From assembly GCF_013002705.1 (NCBI RefSeq), contig NZ_JABEND010000001.1, positions 62,001 through 126,000 on the forward strand: DNA of 64,000 bases, written 5' to 3'. Under the pieces are notes generated by a model that saw only the letters and a list, made by a program, of their open reading frames with translations, did no database searches and was not told where the DNA came from. The position numbers and the translations under genes are program-made. Positions 8,706 to 15,732 of this stretch are shown here, in pieces. Each line of letters starts with the position of its first letter. The first letter of the stretch is position 1. Source of the DNA: Nakamurella aerolata (GTDB lineage: Bacteria > Actinomycetota > Actinomycetes > Mycobacteriales > Nakamurellaceae).

Positions 8706-9254
8706 ATGAGTTCGCCGATGGGTTTTCGTGGTGCCGCGGGTGCCGGCGTGCCCAACGTGCCGACCCTGCCGACCGGGTTCGCGGTGGCCGCCTATCCGAC
8801 GTACCTGCAGGCGCAGCGCGCGGTGGAGCACTTGGCGCAGAACGACTTTGCCATTCAAGACGTCACCATCGTCGGGACCGACCTGCAGATGGTGGAGCGG
8901 GTCACCGGCAAGCTCACCTCCGGCAAGGTGATCGGCGCCGGGGCCGCCTCCGGTGCCTGGATGGGTCTGTTCTTCGGCCTGCTGATGAGCTTCTTCTCGC
9001 AGGTGGAGGGCGGCGTGCTGCTGCTGATTCTGGTGGCTGTGCTGGTTGGTGCGTTGTTCGGGGCCGGCATGGGCTGGCTCGGCTACTCGATGACGAAGGG
9101 GCGCCGGGACTTCACCTCGGCCAGCCAGGTGGTGGCCCGCCGGTACGACGTGCTGTGCGAACCGCGGACCGCCGAGGCGGCCCGGAACCTGTTGGCGCGC
9201 ATGGAGTTGGGCGGCAACAACCCGCCGCCGCGGCCGGCCGCCAGCGCGTTCTGA
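8706..9254 (+). CDS. Stress-protein-17M-like integral membrane protein
   Basis: 182 aa from the ATG at 8706, which has GGAGG 9 nt upstream. The N-terminal part (AAYPTYLQAQRAVEHLAQNDFAIQDVTIVG) resembles the general stress protein 17M/YflT domain. Two or three glycine-rich membrane segments follow (VIGAGAASGAWMGLFFGLLM, LLLILVAVLVGALFGAGMGW). A cytoplasmic C-terminal part reads RYDVLCEPRTAEAARNLLAR. Mycobacteria carry a similar gene near corA, as here. No enzymatic motif is visible, and its role is unknown beyond a possible link to stress or membrane integrity. Confidence 0.75.
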   Translation: MSSPMGFRGAAGAGVPNVPTLPTGFAVAAYPTYLQAQRAVEHLAQNDFAIQDVTIVGTDLQMVERVTGKLTSGKVIGAGAASGAWMGLFFGLLMSFFSQVEGGVLLLILVAVLVGALFGAGMGWLGYSMTKGRRDFTSASQVVARRYDVLCEPRTAEAARNLLARMELGGNNPPPRPAASAF

Positions 9255-9258
9255 GGCG

Positions 9259-10350
9259 CTACAGCCAGCCGCGCTTGCGCAGCGTGCGGTACAGCAGCAC
9301 GCATACCGAGACGATCACCAGGATCACCATCGGGTAGCCGAAGGGCCAGCTGAGTTCGGGCATGTAGTCGAAGTTCATCCCGTAGATGCCGGCGATCGCG
9401 GTGGGCACCAGAGCGATCGCCGCCCACGCCGAGATCTTGCGCATGTCCTCGTTCTGCTGCACGGTGGCCTCGGCCAACGAAGCGTCCACCAACGACGACA
9501 GCAGCTGATCGAACGTCCACACCTGTTCAGCCACCTGGTTGAGGTGGTCCTCGACGTCGCGGAAGTACTCCCGCACCGGGGCCGGCACCAGCGGGTTCTC
9601 GGTCTGCGCCAGCCGCTGCAGCGGGATGCGCAGCGGCGCCACCGCGCGACGCATCTCCAGCACTTCCCGTTTGAGCAGGTAGATCTGCTCGATCGAGACG
9701 TCCTTGGACGGGTTGAAGACGTAGCTCTCGATCTCGTCGATGTCGTCCTCGATGTCCTCCACCACGGTCAGGTAGTGGTCGACCACCCGGTCGGTGATGG
9801 CGTGCAGCACGGTGGCCGGACCCAGCGCCAGCTGCTCCGGGTCGTCCTCGAGGTCCCGGCGCAGCCCGGACAGCTCCGAGTGCGGCCCGTGCCGCACGGT
9901 GAGGATGAAGTCGGAGCCCAGAAAAGTGAGGATCTCGCCGGTCTCGACAATCTCCATCGCAGTGGTCGGCGACTCGTGCTCGATGTAGTTGAGGGTTTTG
10001 ATCACCATCAACGCATAGCGCTTGTAGTTCTCCAGTTTCGGTCGCTGGTGCGCGGTGACGGCATCCTCCACCGCCAGCTCGTGCAGCCCGAAGATCTCCG
10101 CGACACCCGCCATGTCGTCGGCGTCCGGCTCGAACATGCCGACCCAGACGAAGCCCTTGCCGGCCTTGCGGACGTGCGCCAGCGCGGTCGCCGGGTCGTT
10201 GGTTTCCGGTACCGCGACGCCGTCGACGTAAGCGACGCAATTCACCAGGTACGAATTCCGGGCGGGAGGAGCCACCGGCTCGCCGGCTCTTCGCCCGCCG
10301 CTGGGCAGCAGTGGGCGAATCGTCGGTCGAATCGAGGGAAGTCGTGGCAC
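9259..10350 (-). CDS. corA: CorA-type magnesium/cobalt transporter
   Basis: About 363 aa. A long cytoplasmic funnel domain ends in two C-terminal membrane helices. The signature YGMN (GIYGMNFDYMPELSWPFGYP) sits at the end of the first helix and the protein closes with a basic tail, RTLRKRGWL. CorA pentamers carry Mg2+ or Co2+ down the membrane potential. The GTG at 10350 is chosen because TAAGTT lies exactly 6 nt before it; a GTG at 10356 is possible. The gene is convergent with the stress-like protein gene, with 4 bp between their stops. Confidence 0.95.
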   Translation of the reverse strand: MPRLPSIRPTIRPLLPSGGRRAGEPVAPPARNSYLVNCVAYVDGVAVPETNDPATALAHVRKAGKGFVWVGMFEPDADDMAGVAEIFGLHELAVEDAVTAHQRPKLENYKRYALMVIKTLNYIEHESPTTAMEIVETGEILTFLGSDFILTVRHGPHSELSGLRRDLEDDPEQLALGPATVLHAITDRVVDHYLTVVEDIEDDIDEIESYVFNPSKDVSIEQIYLLKREVLEMRRAVAPLRIPLQRLAQTENPLVPAPVREYFRDVEDHLNQVAEQVWTFDQLLSSLVDASLAEATVQQNEDMRKISAWAAIALVPTAIAGIYGMNFDYMPELSWPFGYPMVILVIVSVCVLLYRTLRKRGWL

Positions 10351-10356
10351 CTGCAC

Positions 10357-10362
10357 AACTTA
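10357..10362 (-). promoter_or_regulatory. -10 box TAAGTT, leaderless corA promoter
   Basis: TAAGTT is followed by GTGCAG and then GTG (10350). It faces the PHP-gene -10 TAGGTT (10371-10376) on the other strand, so the two divergent promoters overlap closely. Confidence 0.45.
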
Positions 10363-10370
10363 ACCGCCGA

Positions 10371-10376
10371 TAGGTT
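10371..10376 (+). promoter_or_regulatory. -10 box TAGGTT for the PHP-domain gene
   Basis: TAGGTT ends 9 nt before the ATG at 10386, which would give a leader of only a few bases. Confidence 0.4.
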
Positions 10377-10385
10377 GGACGCACT

Positions 10386-11312
10386 ATGTCAGCTGCACCT
10401 GCGCCGGACGGCTCGTCGCGGCCCGGCACCGCGCCCGGGTCGCTGATCGACCTGCACACCCACTCGTCGGCGTCCGACGGCACCGACAGCCCGGCCGAGC
10501 TGGTGGCCAAGGCCGCCGCCGCCGGTATCGGCACCCTGGCCGTCACCGATCACGACACCACGGTGAGCTGGGCGGCCGCCGCCGCGGCGCTGCCGGACGG
10601 CATGACGCTGATTCCCGGCACCGAGTTCTCCACCGTGGTCGCGGCACCGGAGCGGTTGGTCAGCGTGCATTTGCTCGGCTATCTTTTCGACCCGCTCGAC
10701 CCGACGATCGTCGCCGAACATCAGCGGCTGGTGGCGGAGCGGCTGAACCGCGGGCTGGCCATGGTGGACCGGATGGTGGCCGACAAGGTGCCGATCAGTC
10801 GTCAGCAGGTGCTCGACATCGCCGCCGGCGCGCCGGTCGGCCGACCCCACCTCGGGATGGCTCTGGTGCAGGCCGGGCTGGTCGGGTCGGTGACCGAAGC
10901 TTTCACAAGCTATCTGGCGTTCCGTGGGCCGTACTACGTCGCCAAGGCCGACACCGACCTGCCGGCGGCGGTGGAGATGATCGCCGCGGCCGGCGGCGTC
11001 CCGGTGTTGGCTCACCCACGCGGGCGGGGCGAGGTCAGGGTGCTCTCCAGCGACTACATCGGCTCGCTGGTCGACCGCGGGCTGGCCGGCCTTGAGATCG
11101 ACCATCCCGACCACGATGCCGCGGCCCGCGCCGAGCTGGCCGAGATCGCCGATCGGTTCGCGCTGATCGGCACCGGCAGCTCCGACTACCACGGCCACAA
11201 CAAGACTCTCCGCTTGGCGCAGGAACACACCGCACCGGAAGCGTTGGCGCAGTTGGTTTCTCGCGGGTCGGGGTCGTTGCCGGTGGTCGGTGCGAGCGTG
11301 GGAAGCAGCTGA
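10386..11312 (+). CDS. PHP-domain phosphoesterase
   Basis: A 308-aa protein of the polymerase and histidinol phosphatase superfamily. Metal-ligand motifs are DLHTHSSASDGTDSP (residues ~21-35), AVTDHDTT, IPGTEFST, LAHPRGRGEV and a C-terminal GSSDYHGHN. This layout fits the YciV/RNase AM and nucleoside 3',5'-bisphosphate phosphatase group, which acts on short RNA or phosphorylated nucleotides. Its TGA overlaps the ATG of the next gene, so the two are translationally coupled. The exact substrate is not predictable. Confidence 0.85.
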   Translation: MSAAPAPDGSSRPGTAPGSLIDLHTHSSASDGTDSPAELVAKAAAAGIGTLAVTDHDTTVSWAAAAAALPDGMTLIPGTEFSTVVAAPERLVSVHLLGYLFDPLDPTIVAEHQRLVAERLNRGLAMVDRMVADKVPISRQQVLDIAAGAPVGRPHLGMALVQAGLVGSVTEAFTSYLAFRGPYYVAKADTDLPAAVEMIAAAGGVPVLAHPRGRGEVRVLSSDYIGSLVDRGLAGLEIDHPDHDAAARAELAEIADRFALIGTGSSDYHGHNKTLRLAQEHTAPEALAQLVSRGSGSLPVVGASVGSS

Positions 11313-11755
11313 TGCCAGGTACCGCGCCGCTGCCGCGCGTGCCCGAGCCCGAGCGGCCCCGCCCGGGCGACCATCCGGACGCCCCGACGCACCGCATCGC
11401 CCCGGCGCCGGCCGCGCGCGGATCAAGGACGGCAGCGGCGCCGCCGGCACCGTCGGGGCAGCAGGCTCGCGTGCCGCGGCCGCTGCGGATTCTCGAGGGA
11501 GTGTCCGGCCTGCTCGGCGCCGGGCTGCTGTTGCTCGGGGTGCTGCTGTTGGTGGCGCAGCTGCTGGCGCCGCGCCTGGTGGATGCCGCGGACGGCCCGC
11601 GCTGGTGGGTGGTCGGGCTGCATCTTGGGGTGGGCATCGCGGCCGAGGCGCTGCGCGGGCTGCGCCGTCGGTGCCCGGTCGGCATCCGATACCTGTTGGC
11701 CTGCTTGACGATCACCGCTGTAGCCGTGGTGCTGGTCGTCACCTGGTGGCGGTGA
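11312..11755 (+). CDS. Small membrane protein of unknown function
   Basis: 147 aa starting in the stop codon of the PHP gene. The first ~60 residues are Pro/Arg/Ala-rich and probably cytoplasmic. Three hydrophobic stretches follow: LEGVSGLLGAGLLLLGVLLL, WWVVGLHLGVGIAAEAL and YLLACLTITAVAVVLVV. Arg-rich loops lie between them. No family is recognised. Its stop lies 3 bp before the -10 box of the trpS leader, so it probably shares no transcript with trpS unless read-through occurs. Confidence 0.7.
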   Translation: MPGTAPLPRVPEPERPRPGDHPDAPTHRIAPAPAARGSRTAAAPPAPSGQQARVPRPLRILEGVSGLLGAGLLLLGVLLLVAQLLAPRLVDAADGPRWWVVGLHLGVGIAAEALRGLRRRCPVGIRYLLACLTITAVAVVLVVTWWR

Positions 11756-11758
11756 CGC

Positions 11759-11764
11759 TATGCT
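11759..11764 (+). promoter_or_regulatory. -10 box TATGCT of the trpS leader transcript
   Basis: TATGCT lies 7 nt before the GTG at 11772, so the leader peptide would be read from a leaderless RNA, as for many genes in this window. Confidence 0.5.
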
Positions 11765-11771
11765 GTGCCGC

Positions 11772-11825
11772 GTGCAGCGATTCGCCGTCCAGTCTTGGTG
11801 GCCGTCCGCGACGGACGGCTCCTGA
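11772..11825 (+). CDS. Tryptophan leader peptide of the trpS attenuator (VQRFAVQSWWPSATDGS)
   Basis: A 17-residue open frame with two adjacent Trp codons (TGG TGG, 11796-11801), ending in TGA at 11823-11825. An in-frame ATG at 11760 would add four residues, but it overlaps the -10 box. The Trp pair sits immediately before the first stem of the attenuator, and the stop lies just after its second arm, as in classical trp leaders. Its role would be to report the level of charged tRNA-Trp, not to make a functional peptide. Confidence 0.75.
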   Translation: MQRFAVQSWWPSATDGS

Positions 11826-11866
11826 CCCTGCGCATTCACCCACCAGCAGCCGCCCGTCCGGGCGGC
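11801..11866 (+). promoter_or_regulatory. Tryptophan transcription attenuator upstream of trpS
   Basis: Segments 1 and 2 form a perfect hairpin, GCCGTCCG (11801-11808), CGA loop, CGGACGGC (11812-11819). Segments 3 and 4 form the terminator GCCGCCC-GTCC-GGGCGGC (11849-11866). Segment 2 extended to ACGGACGGCT (11811-11820) can pair with AGCCGCCCGT (11848-11857) at 9 of 10 positions, forming an antiterminator that consumes the left terminator arm. Ribosome stalling at the tandem Trp codons would mask segment 1 and free segment 2, allowing read-through into trpS. Confidence 0.82.
11849..11866 (+). terminator. Intrinsic terminator of the trpS attenuator
   Basis: A 7-bp perfect G+C stem, GCCGCCC/GGGCGGC, with a GTCC loop, extendable by one A-U pair. 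It is followed by TTCGCTGT, a weak U-tract of the kind usual in high-G+C actinobacteria. Confidence 0.65.
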
Positions 11867-11941
11867 TTCGCTGTGCAGATCCGAAGGTGAGCACGTTCGC
11901 GGAAGTCCCGCCCGGCGGGCCTTATCGCGAAAGCCACCACC

Positions 11942-13081
11942 GTGATCACTTCCCGCACCAGCTCCGCGCCCGATCCAGCCGCCGACCGCTCCGAGGTCGC
12001 GGCTGACCGTTGCCTGCACTCGCTGTCGCCGCAGAGCCGCGAGCTCTCCGGCATCACGCCGTCCGGCGCGCTCACCCTCGGCAACTATCTCGGGGCGCTG
12101 CGGCGTTTCACCGAGCATCAGGACGACGCGTTCTATTTCGTCGCCAATCTCCATGCGCTGACCACCGATCACCACCCGGAGCAGCTGCGCCGCGCCACGC
12201 TCTCCACGGCAGCGCTGTTCATCGCCGCCGGGCTGGATCCGGAACGAGCGACCGTCTTTCTGCAGTCGGACGTGCCGGCCCACGTCGAGTTGAGCTACCT
12301 GCTCGAGTCGACGGCGCACCTCGGCGAGCTGAGCCGGATGATCCAGTTCAAACAGAAGGGCGGCCGCCCCGGCACCCGCGCGTCGTTGTTCACCTATCCG
12401 TGCCTGATGGCCGCCGACATCCTGCTGTACGACGCCACTGACGTCCCGGTCGGCGGCGACCAGTCCCAGCATCTTGAGCTGGCCCGCGACCTGGCGATCA
12501 GGTTCAACACGCTGTACGGCAGGACGTTCGTGGTGCCGCGGCTGGCGCCGGCCGCGTTCACCACCAGGGTGCGCGACCTGGCCGACCCGACAACGAAGAT
12601 GAGCAAGTCCGCGCCGGCCGACGCGCCCGGCGTCATCCGGATGCTCGACGACCCTGACACGATTTCCCGCAAGGTGCGCCGCGCCGTCACCGACAGCGAC
12701 GGCGAGCTGCGCTACGACCCTGACGTCAAACCCGGCATCGCCAACCTTGCCGAGATCCTCGCCGCCCTCACCGCCGGGACGCCCGAGCAGGTGCTCGATT
12801 CGGTCAGCGGATACGGTGCGCTGAAACAACTCTGCACCGATGTGGTGATCGCCGAGCTGGAGCCGGTGCGCCGCAGACACCAGGAATTGTTCGCCGACCC
12901 GGCAGAGCTGCTCGGCATGCTGGCCGTTGGCGCCGCCAGGGCCAGAACGGTCGCCGACGCTGTGGTCACCAGGGCAAGGGCGGCCATCGGTGTGGTCAGC
13001 GCTGTCGGCGCGTCCGGCGTTGCCGACCCGCCGGCCGGCTACCACGCGGTGCACACGGTGAAGCGGTTGCCCCCGAGCTAG
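11942..13081 (+). CDS. trpS: Tryptophan--tRNA ligase TrpS
   Basis: A 379-aa class I aminoacyl-tRNA synthetase. The HIGH-like motif is PSGALTLGNYLG (residues ~40-51) and the KMSKS loop is intact (Lys219-Ser223 in TKMSKSAPADAPG). Additional TrpRS features are DVPVGGDQSQHLELARDLA and the TYPCLMAADILLYDA-like segment. It charges tRNA-Trp. The GTG at 11942 has only a weak GAAAG upstream. The gene follows a tryptophan attenuator. Its TAG shares the palindrome CTAG with the TAG of the convergent hydrolase gene. Confidence 0.96.
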   Translation: MITSRTSSAPDPAADRSEVAADRCLHSLSPQSRELSGITPSGALTLGNYLGALRRFTEHQDDAFYFVANLHALTTDHHPEQLRRATLSTAALFIAAGLDPERATVFLQSDVPAHVELSYLLESTAHLGELSRMIQFKQKGGRPGTRASLFTYPCLMAADILLYDATDVPVGGDQSQHLELARDLAIRFNTLYGRTFVVPRLAPAAFTTRVRDLADPTTKMSKSAPADAPGVIRMLDDPDTISRKVRRAVTDSDGELRYDPDVKPGIANLAEILAALTAGTPEQVLDSVSGYGALKQLCTDVVIAELEPVRRRHQELFADPAELLGMLAVGAARARTVADAVVTRARAAIGVVSAVGASGVADPPAGYHAVHTVKRLPPS

Positions 13082-14118
13082 CTCGAGACGGACCGCACCA
13101 GCGGCAGCACCGCCCGCAGCAGGCGGTCGGGCTGCTCGGTGTTGGGGGAGTGCCCGGCGCCGGGGATCAATACCAGCGAGGTGCCCAGCCGGTTCGCCAT
13201 CTCGCTCTGCTGGGCCACACCCCAGGCGTCGTCGGCCTCGCCGGAGATCACCGCGATGAGCGTCTGCCGGTCCGCCAGCACCGCCGCGAGCTCGTCCACC
13301 CGGTCCGGCTCGGTCAACAACGACTGGCCCATGCCGAGCAGGCCGGCGGCGGTGGACGCCAGGAACCGGCGCTGCAGAAACTCCGCGAGTTCCGGCGGCG
13401 GAGCCAGCTGCCCCCGCAACCGCTCGGTGAGCGCGGTGCGCAGCGCATACGCTCCTGCCACGCCCTGCTGCTGCAGCACCGGGATGCCCAGCTGCAATGC
13501 CTGCACCCGAGGGCCGGCCGGCAATGCGCCGGGGCCGGAGTCCAGCAGCACCAGGCCGGCCACCCTGGCACCGGCAAGGACGGCAGCCCTGGCCACCAGT
13601 CCACCGTACGAATGACCCAGCAACACAACGGGTTCCGGCAACGCCGCGACCAGCTCGGCCACCACGTCGCCGAGCGCGGCCGGCGTGTAGTCGCGTGGAT
13701 CGTCCGGCCCCGGCGATTCGTACTGACCCGGAAGGTCGATGGCGAGCGCGGCGACGCCGTTGTCGGCCAAGGCATCGAGCAGCGGGGCGAAGTCTTCCTT
13801 GGACCCGGTGTAGCCGGGTACCAGCAGCAGCGTCGGGGGCTGTGCTGCGGCGGCGTCGCGGCCGGCCGGCACCGAAGCTGCCGAAGCCGAAGCAGCGGCC
13901 GGAGCGAACAGCGCGGCCAGTCGCCGCGTCCCGACGGTCAGCGTGCGGTGTTCGGCATGGTGCGGGAAAAGCTGTGCACCGCCGGGTGTTTGCCTGGCGG
14001 CGGCATCAGGCAGCTCAGACTGCTCACCCTGCCCAGACAGCTCACCCTGCTCTGGCAGCTCGGACTGCTGAGGCCGCCTTGACAACTCAGATTGCTCGGC
14101 GCCCTTGTCGAGCGTCAC
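13078..14118 (-). CDS. Alpha/beta-hydrolase fold protein
   Basis: 346 aa from the GTG at 14118, which overlaps the stop of the upstream gene (GTGA); a longer open frame running further upstream is a shadow. The catalytic core has an LLLVPGYTGSKEDF oxyanion-hole region, nucleophile elbow GHSYGG, acid loop GEADDAWG and catalytic His in PGAGHSPNTE. The first ~75 residues are low-complexity, with repeated (Q/E)xxQSEL units. No signal peptide is apparent. The substrate is unknown. It is translationally coupled to the beta-propeller membrane protein gene. Confidence 0.85.
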   Translation of the reverse strand: MTLDKGAEQSELSRRPQQSELPEQGELSGQGEQSELPDAAARQTPGGAQLFPHHAEHRTLTVGTRRLAALFAPAAASASAASVPAGRDAAAAQPPTLLLVPGYTGSKEDFAPLLDALADNGVAALAIDLPGQYESPGPDDPRDYTPAALGDVVAELVAALPEPVVLLGHSYGGLVARAAVLAGARVAGLVLLDSGPGALPAGPRVQALQLGIPVLQQQGVAGAYALRTALTERLRGQLAPPPELAEFLQRRFLASTAAGLLGMGQSLLTEPDRVDELAAVLADRQTLIAVISGEADDAWGVAQQSEMANRLGTSLVLIPGAGHSPNTEQPDRLLRAVLPLVRSVSS

Positions 14119-15704
14119 GAGCCGAGCACCGCCACCGACGACCCGCGCAATTCCACCACGTTGTTCCCGACCACGCGCACGTCCACCCGCGCCGGGTTGC
14201 CGGCCCGGTTCACCGCGATGGTGCGCTCGACTGTGCCCTGCTCGCGCGGGACGACGGCGAGCCCGCCCCTGGTGGGCACCAGCAGGGTCGAGCCCGCTGT
14301 CACCCCACGGCTGTCCGGGGCGCTGGTGACGCCGGGCAGGCCGATCACGTCGGTGAGTGCCCACGACACCGTTGGGGTGGTCCGTGAGTAGGTCTCGGTG
14401 TTCGACTTCGGTGCCGAACTGCTCGCGCCGACACCGAGCCGGTCGGCCACCGCATCGGTCTGCGGGCTGCTGGTGGTGGTGGTGGGGTTGACCTGCACCG
14501 TCTGCTGCATCGACTCGGTGCCGGTGGCCACCAGCGAGCTGCCGATCAGCGAGTAGCTGGTGTCGCCGATGGTCAGTCGTGGAGTGGCCTTGCCGGGGGT
14601 GTCCGGACCGAACGACTCGGCCGGAATGTCCAGCCGGCTGCGGGCCACCTCGCTGCCGTCGGAGTCGTAGATGATCACCTGCGGCTCCGGCTGGCTCACC
14701 ACAACGGCGACCCGTCCGGCTGCCGGCTTCGGTTCCGAATCCGATTCCACCGCAAGGATTCTGGCCTGTGCCGACTTGGTGTCGATCTCGGCGAGCGGCG
14801 AGTGCTTCATCACGTTGTAGTCGAGCTTGAGATCCTTGTTGTTGTCGCTGATGTTGCTGGGGTCGGTGTAGTTGATCACCAGCTGCGCGGTGTTGCCCTT
14901 GTCGGCGCAGTGCTCGATGGTGGCGACGATCTTGTCGCTGACCGCCGCGTCGGTGAAGGTGCACCCGGTGGTGGCGCCGCCTGGCTGATCGGGACTCGGC
15001 TGCTCGCCGAGCTGAACGGTGCGGAACAGGTCGTAGCGGTAGACCTCGGTACGGGACGGGCCCATCCACCCCATCCACTGGTCGCCGTAGAACACCGAGC
15101 CGCCGGTCTGGTTCGGCGACGTGCGCTGGTATCGACGCTCCCCGGTCTTCGGGTCGAGCAGGATCAGCTCCTGGCACATGCCGTTGGTCTGGTAGGCCGC
15201 GAAGATGCCGAGCCCGCGGTTGGCGTCGGCGCTAGGGGTGACGAACGGCTTGTCGTACGCGGGGATGCTGACGTCATTGGAGGCCACCGCGCACAACTGC
15301 TTGTTGCTGCGCTCGTACTTCCAGCGCTGCTGTCCGGTGGCGACGTCGCGGCCGACGACGCTGTGCTGGTCGGTGGTCACCACGGTGCCGTAGGCGGACG
15401 TCGCCGCGCCGGTCGCCGGGTCGGTCGGCTGGCTCCACAGTTGCCGCAGCGCGGTCGGGGCGGTGGTCATCGGGGCCACCGCGTCGAAGTCCGGTGCGGT
15501 GTCGCTGGCGGTGGCCCTGATGTCGCTGGTCAGATAGATGGTGCCGGCGACGAGCGCCGCCACCACCGCGATCGCCCCGGCCACGATCCAGTCCCGACGG
15601 CGCCTACGACGGTAGTCGGACCCGGGCCCGGTGCTGCGCGGCAGCACCGGGCCGTCCGGCGGAGCCGACTCGGGCGTCGGTTCGCTGGAGGCGCTGTCGG
15701 TCAC
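14115..15704 (-). CDS. Membrane-anchored PQQ-like beta-propeller protein
   Basis: A 529-aa protein with a basic cytoplasmic N-terminus (RRRRRRDW), one membrane helix (about residues 39-60, IVAGAIAVVAALVAGTIYL) and an extracytoplasmic domain with repeated blades such as VVTTDQHSVVGRDVATGQQRWKY and LILLDPKTGERRYQ. These resemble PQQ-binding-like/BamB propellers. M. tuberculosis has a similar protein (Rv3212) next to rhlE (Rv3211), as here. No catalytic residues are evident. Thr/Ser-rich patches lie around residues 405-440. It may be a scaffold in the cell envelope. Confidence 0.75.
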   Translation of the reverse strand: MTDSASSEPTPESAPPDGPVLPRSTGPGSDYRRRRRRDWIVAGAIAVVAALVAGTIYLTSDIRATASDTAPDFDAVAPMTTAPTALRQLWSQPTDPATGAATSAYGTVVTTDQHSVVGRDVATGQQRWKYERSNKQLCAVASNDVSIPAYDKPFVTPSADANRGLGIFAAYQTNGMCQELILLDPKTGERRYQRTSPNQTGGSVFYGDQWMGWMGPSRTEVYRYDLFRTVQLGEQPSPDQPGGATTGCTFTDAAVSDKIVATIEHCADKGNTAQLVINYTDPSNISDNNKDLKLDYNVMKHSPLAEIDTKSAQARILAVESDSEPKPAAGRVAVVVSQPEPQVIIYDSDGSEVARSRLDIPAESFGPDTPGKATPRLTIGDTSYSLIGSSLVATGTESMQQTVQVNPTTTTSSPQTDAVADRLGVGASSSAPKSNTETYSRTTPTVSWALTDVIGLPGVTSAPDSRGVTAGSTLLVPTRGGLAVVPREQGTVERTIAVNRAGNPARVDVRVVGNNVVELRGSSVAVLGS

Positions 15705-15710
15705 GACGCG

Positions 15711-15716
15711 AGCTTA
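15711..15716 (-). promoter_or_regulatory. -10 box TAAGCT, leaderless promoter of the beta-propeller gene
   Basis: On the minus strand TAAGCT is followed by CGCGTC and then GTG (15704). Confidence 0.5.
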
Positions 15717-15732
15717 CGGGCGGTGGCTGTCA

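Noticed and set aside
14118-15177. Upstream part of a 699-residue minus-strand open frame ending at 13078
   Set aside because: Its first ~350 residues are a high-G+C shadow of the beta-propeller gene in another frame; only the hydrolase part from the GTG at 14118 has a coding signature.
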